Below, piece after piece: positions 1-8,464 of a stretch of DNA of 64,000 nt (its first letter is position 1; every line of letters begins with the position of its first letter). The notes under the pieces were generated by a model. It had not been told where the DNA came from. It searched no databases and saw only the letters and a program-made list of their open reading frames with translations. A program made the translations under genes and the position numbers. The stretch is taken from contig NZ_CP030073.1 in NCBI RefSeq assembly GCF_003261055.1, positions 8,804,001 to 8,868,000 on the forward strand, given 5' to 3'. Source of the DNA: Streptomyces cadmiisoli (GTDB lineage Bacteria > Actinomycetota > Actinomycetes > Streptomycetales > Streptomycetaceae).

Positions 1-504
1 CTCGCCGCGCTCGTCCGCGACGCCGGAGTGCGTGAGCTCTACGTCCCGGCCAACCACCTCGGCGACGCGGGCATCGCGGTCCTGGCGGCCGCGCTCGATG
101 CCGACCGCCCCGTCCGGTTGGGCCTCGGCGGCAATGGAGTCGGCCCTTCCGGCGCACGAGCCCTCGCGGACGCACTCGACGGCATCGACACCCTTGATCT
201 CGGACGTCCCATGTCCGAACGCAGCCTCGGCGCCCCGGGCAACACCACCGGCGACGGCGGCGCCCACGCGCTCGCTACAGCCCTCCCCGGCAGCCCCCTG
301 CGGCGCCTCGAACTGCGCCACACCGGCATTACCGGCCGCGGCGCGAAGACGTTGTTGTCCGCCCTGGACGGCGGACATCGCCTCGAATACGTGGGCCTCG
401 GTCCAGGGCTGCCGCGACGGATCAAGCGGTCGTTCTTCGAACAGCTTCACCCGGCCCGCCTTACACACCCCGACCTGCGCGCGATCGGCAGCCTCTACCG
501 ATGA
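1..504 (+). CDS. leucine-rich-repeat protein, C-terminal part (5' end outside window)
   Basis: The frame is open from base 1, so the gene starts upstream of the window. The visible 167 residues carry ribonuclease-inhibitor-like LRRs (for example LGDAGIAVLAAAL, GPSGARALADAL and LRRLELRHTGITGRGAKTLLSAL), a fold used for protein binding. No enzyme motif is visible. Its TGA overlaps the ATG of the ankyrin gene (ATGA at 501-504). It therefore looks like the first visible member of a translationally coupled set with the ankyrin, MoxR and VWA genes, and may be a recognition subunit (inference). Confidence 0.8.
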   Translation, partial: LAALVRDAGVRELYVPANHLGDAGIAVLAAALDADRPVRLGLGGNGVGPSGARALADALDGIDTLDLGRPMSERSLGAPGNTTGDGGAHALATALPGSPLRRLELRHTGITGRGAKTLLSALDGGHRLEYVGLGPGLPRRIKRSFFEQLHPARLTHPDLRAIGSLYR

Positions 505-2447
505 GCCGGCACACGACACCGCTGCCCGCAGCACTCTCGCCCGTCGACGCCTCCTCCTGGGCTCGTGTCCGCCGCTTCGCCGTGCCAGGCTGGATGATCG
601 AGTCTGCCACCGAGGCCAGGCTGGCTGGCGACTGGCGGGCAGCCTGTGCCGCGGCCGCCGTCGACGTCCCGGACGATCTCGACCCCGAGCGCGTGGCCGA
701 CCGCCACGGCCCCGAAGTGGCCGCCCAACTGACCGACGACTTGCGCTACTTCGCACCCGATCTGCTGCGCTGGCATCTGCCGCGCACCCTCGGCGGCCAC
801 ACCACCCACGCCGCCTGCCGTCGCATCGTCCTCGCTCTCTACGGCACCGCCGGACCCGTCCTGTCCGTGACGAACCTGCCGATGCTCAAGGGGCCGCAGC
901 GACTGCGCCTGCACCTCGGTCCCGCCCGCCCGGCCGGCACGACCGACAAGCTCCACGGCGTGTCGTACGGCACGGAGGACTGGACGTGCGCCCGCCGCTT
1001 CTGGGACGCTCGGCGCGCAGGCGAATTGCGCCTCAGCGCCGGTCCCGCCGCCACCGGCCGCCTGCCGTTCGTGCGTCCGGACGGCACCCCGCTCACCCCG
1101 GACGAACTGCCCGACACGGACCCGGGGAGCGCCGACCCGGCCGCTCGCGCCGAATGGATCGCCGTGCTGCAGGCCCGCGGTGCGCACGTCGAGGCGTATG
1201 CCGCTGCCGGACTCGAACTCGACCTCACGCCCCCGCCCCGGGAGCGACACTCCTTCCGGGACCTCGACGTCGCCGAGCTCGTCACGTACGGCGCCGTGGA
1301 CCTCGCCCGTCTCGCGCCCGAACTCCGCCTGCTGTGGAACGCCGGACGCGGTACGACCTTCCGCGTACCCGTGCACTGGCGTGCCCACCTCTGGGCCACC
1401 CTGGACGTCACGAACGCCGACGAGCCGGCCGTACGGATCGTGGGCCGCGAGCGTCGCCGGGAAGAGGGCACCACGATCCTGCCGTCGTACGCCTGGCAGC
1501 GCCTCCCCGACATCGGCCTGTTGCGCGCGGGACGGATCAGGCCCGAGGACCTGCACCCGCTGGTGACCGCCGCGCTTTTCCCTGAGGCGGCTCCCGCCAC
1601 CGGCCCGGCCGGCCCGCAGGCGGCCGACCCGGTGCGGGTCCGCTGCGGCGGCGTCTGGCACGAGGTCGTCTCCAGGAACGGAATCCTCGACATCCCGCAC
1701 ACGCGGGAGGAGCAGCAGCGTGAACGGGCCCTGCACACCTTCGGCGGTACGATCTCCGGCTGCTTCGCCACCCAGCTCGCGTGGACGACGGGCGAGGGGC
1801 GGCTGCCACGGGCGCTGCAGGCCCAGCGGCGCGAGCTGTTCATGTACGTCCAGCACGGCGACGTGCCGGCGGTCATGGGCCTCCTCGACGCCGGCTGGGA
1901 CCCGCATGTCAGAGACGGCAACGGGCGCAGCCTCCTGCACCTCCTGCACCTGCTCGACCACCGGGAGCTCCTGCCGCGGCTGCTCGCCGCCGGGGTCGAC
2001 CTGGAGGGGCAGGACAAGAAGTACTGCACACCCCTGCAGAACGCAGTCGCTCACGGCGGTTCGGCCGCACTGGTACGGGACCTCCTCGACGCGGGCGCCC
2101 GCATCGACGTCGTCGACGAGATGGAGCTCTCGCTCGCCCAGGTGATCCGCCGCTACCGGCGGACCGACCTGATGTTCCTGCGCCGCCGCGTGCAGAAGGA
2201 GCATCCGGGCATCGGCTCCGAGTGGTTCGAGGAGTACCAGGACGAGCGGGAAAGGGACGAGGAGCCGGGCTGGGACGAGGAGCCGGGCTGGGAAGAGGTG
2301 CCGGAGCCGGATCCGGTTGACGGACCGTACCCCTCCCAGGAAGCCGACCCGTTCGGCGAGAGCGACCCCTTCGACCCGCCGCACCCCTCCGGTCCGGCCG
2401 CTGACCCTACCGGCCCCGAGGCCCACGACGAGGACACTCCCGCATGA
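501..2447 (+). CDS. ankyrin-repeat protein with long unassigned N-terminal region
   Basis: 648 residues. The first ~440 residues match no domain I recognise. Ankyrin-like repeats occupy about 450-550 (ELFMYVQHGDVPAVMGLLDAG, then GRSLLHLLHLLDHRELLPRLLAAGVDLEGQD and TPLQNAVAHGGSAALVRDLLDAGARIDVVD). The tail is acidic and proline-rich and contains two copies of an 18-bp tandem unit giving DEEPGW twice, near 2260-2296. Both ends overlap neighbours by 4 nt (ATGA at 501-504 and 2444-2447), which supports these boundaries and an operon. Ankyrins bind proteins, so a substrate- or partner-recruiting role next to the ATPase is plausible; the function is unknown. Confidence 0.8.
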   Translation: MSRHTTPLPAALSPVDASSWARVRRFAVPGWMIESATEARLAGDWRAACAAAAVDVPDDLDPERVADRHGPEVAAQLTDDLRYFAPDLLRWHLPRTLGGHTTHAACRRIVLALYGTAGPVLSVTNLPMLKGPQRLRLHLGPARPAGTTDKLHGVSYGTEDWTCARRFWDARRAGELRLSAGPAATGRLPFVRPDGTPLTPDELPDTDPGSADPAARAEWIAVLQARGAHVEAYAAAGLELDLTPPPRERHSFRDLDVAELVTYGAVDLARLAPELRLLWNAGRGTTFRVPVHWRAHLWATLDVTNADEPAVRIVGRERRREEGTTILPSYAWQRLPDIGLLRAGRIRPEDLHPLVTAALFPEAAPATGPAGPQAADPVRVRCGGVWHEVVSRNGILDIPHTREEQQRERALHTFGGTISGCFATQLAWTTGEGRLPRALQAQRRELFMYVQHGDVPAVMGLLDAGWDPHVRDGNGRSLLHLLHLLDHRELLPRLLAAGVDLEGQDKKYCTPLQNAVAHGGSAALVRDLLDAGARIDVVDEMELSLAQVIRRYRRTDLMFLRRRVQKEHPGIGSEWFEEYQDERERDEEPGWDEEPGWEEVPEPDPVDGPYPSQEADPFGESDPFDPPHPSGPAADPTGPEAHDEDTPA

Positions 2448-3658
2448 CGACCAGTTTCGCCGCGCCCCGCGCCGACGGCGTTCCCGCGCCGCTCGCCGCC
2501 GCTGACGCGCTCAACGCCCGACTGCGTGACACCCGCACCGAGGCCGGCGGCAATCCGCAACTGGAAGCCCTTGCCCTGGCCGTGACGGCGAACCAACCCG
2601 TCCTGCTGTGGGGTGAGCCCGGCATCGGTAAGTCCGCCGGCATGCAGCAGCTCGCCGACGCGCTCGGCGTTCAGCTGGAGACCGTCGTGGCCAGCGTGCA
2701 CGAACCCTCCGACTTCGCCGGCCTGCCGATCGTCGGCGACGACCCGGCCACGACCGGCGTACCGATGGCCCCTCCGGACTGGGCCGTCCGGCTTGCCCGT
2801 CGCGGCCACGGTTTGCTGTTCTTCGACGAGCTGTCCTCGGCGCCGCCCGCCGTGCAGGCCGCTCTGCTGCGAGTGGTCCTCGAACGCCGTGTCGGCAGCC
2901 TCACTCTTCCCGAGTCGGTGCGGATCGTCGCCGCCGCCAACCCGCCCTCCAGCGCCGCCGACGGCTGGCACCTCAGTGCGCCGCTCGCCAACCGTTTCGT
3001 GCACCTCGACTGGACTCACGATCCGCGCACCGTCGCACGCGGCATGGCCGGCATCTGGCCCCAGACCGCTCTGTCGACCGTCGACCCCGCCCGTGTCTCC
3101 AGCGCGATCGCTCGCGCCCGAGGGGTCATCTCCGGCTTCCTCACCGCCCGCCCGGGCCTGGTCCACCACATGCCGAAGGAGGCCGAGGGACGCGGCCGCG
3201 CCTGGCCGTCCCCCCGCTCCTGGGAGGCGGCGCTGCGGCTGCTCGTCACCGGTTACGCGTCCGGCGCCGGGCAGCAGGCGACTGCGGCCGCCGTCATCGG
3301 CGCCGTGGGCGAGGCCGCCGGCATCGAGTTGCTGTCCTACCTGGAGAACCTCGACCTGCCCGACCCCGACCGCGTGCTCGCCGACCCGTCCGCTTTCGCG
3401 CTGCCAGACCGCGGCGACCGTCAGTTGGCCTTCCTCATCGCCGTCGTCGCCGCCGTACAGAGCGAACCCACCCGCTCGCGCTGGGAGGCCGGCTGGGAGG
3501 TCCTCGCCAAGGCCGTCGACGCCGGGGTCCCCGACGTCGCCGCCCGCGCCGCCCGCGACCTCGCCGTGATGCGCGAGCCGGACTGGCCCATCCCGGCGGG
3601 CATCGACGCCTTCCTGGAACTCCTCCAACTCGCGGGCGCCCTGCCCGGCGCACGTTGA
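2444..3658 (+). CDS. MoxR-type AAA+ ATPase (AAA_5 family)
   Basis: 404 residues. Walker A is GEPGIGKS (57-64), Walker B LLFFDE (124-129), and the sensor-1 region IVAAANPP has its Asn at 166. The layout is that of dynein-related/MoxR ATPases. These act as chaperone-like motors and are usually paired with a VWA-domain partner, as in RavA-ViaA and the CoxD/CoxE and NorQ/NorD pairs. Here the partner is the next gene, which overlaps by 4 nt (TTGA at 3655-3658). Walker A, Walker B and sensor-1 Asn are all present, so it is probably an active ATPase. The target is unknown. Confidence 0.9.
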   Translation: MTTSFAAPRADGVPAPLAAADALNARLRDTRTEAGGNPQLEALALAVTANQPVLLWGEPGIGKSAGMQQLADALGVQLETVVASVHEPSDFAGLPIVGDDPATTGVPMAPPDWAVRLARRGHGLLFFDELSSAPPAVQAALLRVVLERRVGSLTLPESVRIVAAANPPSSAADGWHLSAPLANRFVHLDWTHDPRTVARGMAGIWPQTALSTVDPARVSSAIARARGVISGFLTARPGLVHHMPKEAEGRGRAWPSPRSWEAALRLLVTGYASGAGQQATAAAVIGAVGEAAGIELLSYLENLDLPDPDRVLADPSAFALPDRGDRQLAFLIAVVAAVQSEPTRSRWEAGWEVLAKAVDAGVPDVAARAARDLAVMREPDWPIPAGIDAFLELLQLAGALPGAR

Positions 3659-4890
3659 GCGGCGCCCCCGTGCCCGCCACTCCCGCGACCACCGGCGGCG
3701 AACTCGCACCGGAACTGGACCGAGCCAAGCTCCTTGCCGCGCGCTACAAGGCAGCCGAGGCACGCCCGTACCTCGCCTCCGCCCTCTACGCCCTGACGAT
3801 CGTGCCCACCAGCCAGGTACGCACCATGGCCGTCGACCGGCACTGGCGGTGCTACGTCGCACCCGCCTTCGTGGCGGCCACCGCGATCGAGGAACTGGCC
3901 GGCGTGTGGATCCACGAGGCGGCCCACCTGCTGCGTGACCACCACGGCCGGGCGGAGTACCTGTCGGCGACCGACCAGCGGGACCGGCTGCGAATCAACA
4001 TCGCCCAGGACTGCGAGATCAACGACGACTTGCTCACCGACGGACTGCGCCTACCCGAAGGCCGCATGGAACCGGGCCTGTTCGGTCTGCCGGACGGCGG
4101 ACTCTTCGAGGAGTACCTGCCCGGCATCCCCGCGTCTTCGCCGCACAGGCTCGACTGCGGTTCCGGCGCGCACGGCGTTCCGGCACCCTGGGACCTCGGA
4201 CAGGGCGGCTCCGACAGCACCAGCGGTCTCAGCCCGGTCGAGGCCGAAGCCCTGCGCCGCCACACCGCCGAGGCGGTGCGCGCTCACCACCGCTCCCGCG
4301 GCTCGGTCCCGGCCGGCTGGCGCCGCTGGGCCGAACAGACCCTCGAGCCTGTCGTCGACTGGCGCAAGGCGCTCACCGGCGCCGTCCGCGAGGCCGCCTG
4401 GGCGGGCGGCGCCGTCGACTACACCTACCGGCGCCCCTCGCGCCGTACCCCCGTTCTCGGCGGCCGGGTTGTACTGCCCAGCCTGCGCCGGCCGCTGCCC
4501 CGGGTGGCCGTCGTCGTCGACACGTCCGGCTCCATGGGCGACGACGACCTCGCCGCAGCCCTCGCTGAGATCTCCGGCGTGCTGCGCGAGGTCGGTATCG
4601 GCGGCAACCGGGTTGCCGTCCTCGCCTGCGACGCCGATGTCCAGGCCGTCGCCAGGGTCACCGCCGTCGATCAGGTCGAACTCGCCGGAGGCGGCGGCAC
4701 CGACATGACCGTGGGCATCCGGGCCGCGCTCGCCGCCCCCGAGCCCCCGCAGATCGTCGTCGTCCTCACCGACGGCCACACCCCCTGGCCCGACGAGCCC
4801 GTCAGGTGCCGCCTCATCGTCGCCCTGATCGGACCGGACGCGCCGCAGCCCCCGGCCTGGGCGGAGACCGTGCGGATCACACCGGCCTGA
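3655..4890 (+). CDS. VWA-like protein with N-terminal HExxH metallopeptidase-like domain (DUF2201 type)
   Basis: 411 residues from a TTG start that overlaps the stop of the ATPase gene; a GTG at 3670 is an alternative. The N-terminal domain has VWIHEAAHLLRDHH, a zinc-protease-like HExxH (His87, Glu88, His91). The C-terminal domain has the MIDAS sequence VVVDTSGSMG (Asp about residue 289) and a later GGGGTDM, which completes a typical metal-ion-dependent adhesion site. This arrangement fits the DUF2201 metallopeptidase/VWA family, which is normally encoded beside a MoxR ATPase. I infer that the ATPase remodels a target presented through this protein. Whether the HExxH domain cleaves anything cannot be told from sequence. 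Confidence 0.88.
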   Translation: MSGAPVPATPATTGGELAPELDRAKLLAARYKAAEARPYLASALYALTIVPTSQVRTMAVDRHWRCYVAPAFVAATAIEELAGVWIHEAAHLLRDHHGRAEYLSATDQRDRLRINIAQDCEINDDLLTDGLRLPEGRMEPGLFGLPDGGLFEEYLPGIPASSPHRLDCGSGAHGVPAPWDLGQGGSDSTSGLSPVEAEALRRHTAEAVRAHHRSRGSVPAGWRRWAEQTLEPVVDWRKALTGAVREAAWAGGAVDYTYRRPSRRTPVLGGRVVLPSLRRPLPRVAVVVDTSGSMGDDDLAAALAEISGVLREVGIGGNRVAVLACDADVQAVARVTAVDQVELAGGGGTDMTVGIRAALAAPEPPQIVVVLTDGHTPWPDEPVRCRLIVALIGPDAPQPPAWAETVRITPA

Positions 4891-5273
4891 GCCCACTTGC
4901 CCAGTCGTCGATGCCGGGGCCGCTGCTTTGCTCCCGCTCGCCCAGTTCGACTGCGGCGTCCATGTGCGAGGCGTGTGCACCGCCACCGGGGCGAGCACCC
5001 TGCGGCGACAGATGGACGGCCGTGCAGTCCCATTCAGCCTGCGTGGCCTGAGTTGACGTCAGCCTCGGCCGTGCACTTCCCGCGTTGATCGCCAGCCTTG
5101 GACGCCTGCCCGATCCCGACCCGCAGCGTGGGGACGAGCGGCCCCGCCACCGCTCGTCGCCAGGTTCAAGAACCGTCCGAACGGCGGCACTTCAACCTGA
5201 CATGCGGCCTCGATCAGGAAATTCGCCGACCGCGCTCGTCGGCCCCGAGTCAACAATTTCCGGATTCACGTTC
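4891..5273. other. intergenic, convergent genes, nothing recognised
   Basis: This gap lies between the convergent ends of the VWA gene and the next minus-strand gene. I see no convincing coding frame, RNA gene or strong hairpin in it. Confidence 0.5.
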
Positions 5274-6209
5274 TCAAGATTTCTTGTCAAAGGAAAAGTG
5301 GGGCCAGTTGCGAATCGCCTGGCCTACCTCAGGATCAACATCCGCGAGTGCGTCCGCAATCTGAGCAGTGGAAAGAACCGGTCCGACCAGAATATCCCGG
5401 AGCCGGCGGAAGCCCTCGGCCCCAGCCGCACCCCATAGCCGCTTCGCTATGACTATCAGGCCGACTTCGAACCATACATAGTTGCAGACCCCGGCATCAC
5501 CGTTGCCCTCAACCGGCTCCCGGATGCGTTCCAACTCCTGAACCGGCCACTTGACAGATGAACTCCAGGTCGCCTCGACGAAAGCGTCCAGAGCAGTTAT
5601 GTGATCGGATTCCACTTCTGTGATGTAGCCGAGCATGCCGAGGTTGGCGAAGAGCTCTTGAGCCCAAAACGACTGCGGGGCTTTGTCCCACCCTTCTCCA
5701 TGCGAAAGGTGGCTTATCTCATGAGAAATGAAAAAGTCGGCGAACCGAGCCGGATCCAACTCGCCCCCGAATGCCGTGAGCGCGCTCTGGCGGCGTTCCG
5801 GTGTTATCCCGGGCCACACCATTTCGATAAAAGTCGCCCAGAAATCGGGCTGTTCTTGACCTATGACGACACGAGTGGAGCCGGCGTGAACCACCCCGTA
5901 CCCCGAGTACTCCGCGACCTGGCCCCACTGCTTCTCACCCACCACAAGAACCGGTGGCAATGACGGTGCGCCGACGGTCAAGGCCAGCCACTCCGACGTC
6001 CGCTGCGCACGTTCTGCAACTGCTCGCCCTCGCTCAATTCCGCCGGGACTCACGTAGACCTCGAAAGGAAATCCGTCAACCGACTCTAGCCCGGTTTTGT
6101 CAATTGGAGATCCGTCAGTCATTCCGTGTTCCGATCGTCGATATTTGTACTGAGTCATAAGATTCGTTGCGGCGTGACAGTCGATACCGTGCGGTAAGGG
6201 TGGCGGCAT
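5274..6209 (-). CDS. putative zinc metallopeptidase-like protein (HEISH motif)
   Basis: About 311 residues. The motif FFISHEISHLSHGEG supplies an HExxH (His163, Glu164, His167 from the chosen start), followed by WAQELFANLG with Glu185, a spacing like that of gluzincin peptidases. There is no signal peptide, so it is probably cytoplasmic. I chose ATG 6209 because GGGGA ends 9 nt upstream. A GTG at 6218 directly abuts that GGGGA, and ATGs at 6158 and 6122 lack one. The gene looks less GC-rich than its neighbours, suggesting transfer. No family name can be given with confidence; a non-catalytic relative of M1/M61-like peptidases is also possible. Confidence 0.65.
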   Translation of the reverse strand: MPPPLPHGIDCHAATNLMTQYKYRRSEHGMTDGSPIDKTGLESVDGFPFEVYVSPGGIERGRAVAERAQRTSEWLALTVGAPSLPPVLVVGEKQWGQVAEYSGYGVVHAGSTRVVIGQEQPDFWATFIEMVWPGITPERRQSALTAFGGELDPARFADFFISHEISHLSHGEGWDKAPQSFWAQELFANLGMLGYITEVESDHITALDAFVEATWSSSVKWPVQELERIREPVEGNGDAGVCNYVWFEVGLIVIAKRLWGAAGAEGFRRLRDILVGPVLSTAQIADALADVDPEVGQAIRNWPHFSFDKKS

Positions 6210-6343
6210 CGAATCCACTCCCCGTAGATGACCAGACCTTATATCGAATCCGGGGTTGTCGACCCCTCTTCCTGCAGGTTGGCTCTAGAATTCAATTGAT
6301 GTGACTTCCTCGTACAATTTGCCGATGCTGAGCGCTGGAGAAG

Positions 6344-6553
6344 GTGTCCTATGGTGGTGCTCTTCCCCGCTGCCGTCGCCTCTTGCTGGAGCAAGTTCGC
6401 TGTATCAACAGGGTCTTCTGGCTCCGCGGCGCGGCGGTTGCATTCTTGATAGCGATCCTCGCCGTCGGGCCGATCGGCGCCGACGTACTCCGTACTTTGG
6501 TGATCCTCTTGAATTTGGGCGACACCGCTTTGGAATCTGCGCGCCAGAATTGA
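6344..6553 (+). CDS. small putative membrane protein
   Basis: 69 codons from a GTG that follows GGAGAAG closely. The basic N-terminus (RCRRLLLEQVRCINRVFWLR) precedes a hydrophobic stretch (AAVAFLIAILAVGPIGADVL), as in a single-pass small membrane protein. Third positions are clearly G/C-biased in this frame and not in the overlapping frames, which is the main reason for calling it. The function is unknown. It could instead be the remnant of a longer gene. Confidence 0.45.
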   Translation: MSYGGALPRCRRLLLEQVRCINRVFWLRGAAVAFLIAILAVGPIGADVLRTLVILLNLGDTALESARQN

Positions 6554-6735
6554 CCACCCCGGCCGAGATGTTTATAGTCGCATGACTTGCCAGTCAGCAA
6601 CGATACGGCCTTGAAGGCCGCCGATGTCATGGCATGACATGAAAGAATGCCGGGCTACGAACCGAATGCCTAGGGTAGCAGTGAAAGCCGATCCGTGCGA
6701 AAAAGTCGCGGTCCGTGCTCTGGAGATCAAATTCT

Positions 6736-7497
6736 ATGATTGCGTCAACGGTTACCGACCTTGAGCCCCAGCTTGCCAACTTTCGAGAGTACTGGCTGGG
6801 CTGGGGGCAGGAAGCCAGCGCCGATGATAGCCTCACCTATTACCGTAGCGGCGTCGCAAATGGCCAACTCAACGGAGTTCTTCGACTGCAGAAGAGTCAC
6901 GAAATAGATATATCTGTCGCTCGGGCAAAGAGTTGCCTGGCTGGCATGCCGTGGCTGTGGTGGGTAGGGCCGGACAGTGAGCGTTCCGTCGCCGACAAGC
7001 TTATTGCACAGGGCGCCGAAAGAATCGGCACAGTGCCGATCATGGCTGTTCCACTGGATCGAGTCGCCGAGGTTGCAGGACCGCCGGACCTGAAGATCGA
7101 GACCGTGGAGAGCTCTGATTCTCTCGTTGAATGGGTTCGAACATACTGTCCGTCATTCGGCATCGAGCCAGAACTGCTGGACCTTGCTGTGCGGGTTGAA
7201 GCGGGCCGATCAGATTCTTCTCGAGTGGTTCGTTTCATTGCCCGTATCGGTCAGGAAGCCGTAGGGACCGCGCTTATGAGGGAAGCTCACGGAGTGGCCG
7301 GGATCTACGTGGTGTCGACGGCGGCATCCCACCGCCGCCAGGGTATCGGTGCACTGCTTACCTCCGCGGCCTTGGATGCGGGGCGGCAGAGAGGGCTGCG
7401 TATCGGCTCTCTTCAATCCAGCCAACTGGGCGCACCCGTCTACGCGCGCATGGGGTTTGAAAAGGTGTCCGAGTACCAGCTTCTTCACATTTCTTGA
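6736..7497 (+). CDS. GNAT-family N-acetyltransferase
   Basis: 253 residues from ATG 6736, chosen because GGAGA lies 9 nt upstream; a GTG at 6715 would add seven residues but lacks such a site. The C-terminal half has the GNAT acetyl-CoA-binding motif A (AGIYVVSTAASHRRQGIGALL, pyrophosphate loop RRQGIG) and motif B (GAPVYARMGFEKV). The N-terminal ~130 residues resemble the degenerate first domain of two-domain GNATs. It would transfer an acetyl group from acetyl-CoA to an amine; the substrate is unknown. The 3' end lies only ~45 bp from the end of an IS relic. Confidence 0.85.
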   Translation: MIASTVTDLEPQLANFREYWLGWGQEASADDSLTYYRSGVANGQLNGVLRLQKSHEIDISVARAKSCLAGMPWLWWVGPDSERSVADKLIAQGAERIGTVPIMAVPLDRVAEVAGPPDLKIETVESSDSLVEWVRTYCPSFGIEPELLDLAVRVEAGRSDSSRVVRFIARIGQEAVGTALMREAHGVAGIYVVSTAASHRRQGIGALLTSAALDAGRQRGLRIGSLQSSQLGAPVYARMGFEKVSEYQLLHIS

Positions 7498-7540
7498 CCT
7501 GCTCACTGGCCTAGCAGCGGCTGACACAATGAGGTGGATC

Positions 7541-8447
7541 GTCGCTGAGTGAGCCCTTTCCATCTTGATCAGGTGGCTGGTTCGAGTGCGACGACGGCAT
7601 GGCCGATGGCGGTGATCCGGGTGGTCGCTGCAGCGGAGCTTCCTCAGGAGGCGCCGGCATTTGAGGGTAGCCATTCCGCGTTCACCGAGGCTGCGGATCT
7701 TGGCGTGATCGCGGTTGTGATGATGACGACGCCAGCCGCGCAGGTTCTTGCCTCGGAACGGGACGCGGACAGCAGGGCCTGCGCCCTGATACCCCTTGTC
7801 AGCCCAGCACTTGACGTCGTCAGCGGCGAGAGCGGCGGGAATGCCGTGGGTCCGGGCCGCGGTCAGATCGTGCACGGCTCCGGGTAGCGCGTCCGAGGCC
7901 CAGATCAGGCGGCCGGCTGGATCCGCGAGGACCTGCACATTCATCCCGTGGTGCTTCTTCTTCCCCGAGTAGTACGGCCGGTCGGCGGCGATGCGGTCGA
8001 TCGGCGGCACGGTGCCGTCGAGGATCACGCACGCCTTCTTCCGCACCGTCGTCATGGCCTGTTGCAGCGTGGGCGCGAGAGCGGCCAGGAGGTCGACGGC
8101 CTCGCGTATGTACCGGTGGACCGTCGCGATCCCGATGCGGAAGCCTGCTGCGGAGGCGGGCGTAGGTGTCACCGCAGCGCGGGTGGGCCAGGACGAGCAC
8201 GGCCTGCCGGCCACAGGTCAGGCGCCGCCACCGGGAGCCGATCCGACGGCGGTAGCCTGCGAGGAGACCGGATTGGTGCTGCAGAGTGCGACTGGACAGG
8301 TCGATACCGGACGGGTAGACAAGCACGCGGAAGCTCCTGACAGATTGGTGATCTTGGTCGACAACCCGCCTACCAGGGGCTTCATCCTGTTATCAGCCCA
8401 ACGGCGTACTGCTGATGCAGGCAGAAAAGGCTCAATGTCAGTGCCGT
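7541..8447 (-). mobile_element. IS5-type insertion sequence relic with imperfect terminal inverted repeats
   Basis: About 0.9 kb. The transposase is read on the minus strand. The ends carry related sequences in inverted orientation: TGAGCCCTTTCC at 7550-7561 and AGAAAAGGCTCA at 8423-8434 (its complement matches at 10 of 12 positions). Looser similarity extends outward on both sides (CGCTGAG against CACTGACAT). I see no clear target duplication. The transposase is frameshifted twice, so the copy cannot move unaided. Confidence 0.65.
7569..8326 (-). pseudogene. IS5-family transposase, two frameshifts
   Basis: Reads from GTG 8326 as VLVYPSGIDLSSRTLQHQSG, then RCGDTYARL, where one extra C (near 8150) breaks the frame. 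The frame resumes as AGFRIGIATVHRYIREAVD, CVILDGTVPPIDRIAADRPY, KKKHHGMNVQVLADPAG, DKGYQGAG and LGERGMATLK up to LLRKLRC. A second extra base (near 7630) again shifts the frame, which ends as TRITAIGHAVVALEPAT with a stop at 7569-7571. The DDE-type core matches transposases common in Streptomyces (DDE_Tnp_4-like). Both lesions are single-base insertions, so the gene is dead unless these are sequencing errors. Confidence 0.85.
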
Positions 8448-8464
8448 GCTGTTCACTTGGCCGC

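Noticed and set aside
2260..2296. Two tandem 18-bp units in the ankyrin gene
   Set aside because: Only two copies within an acidic coding tail; this is ordinary low-complexity sequence rather than a repeat array.
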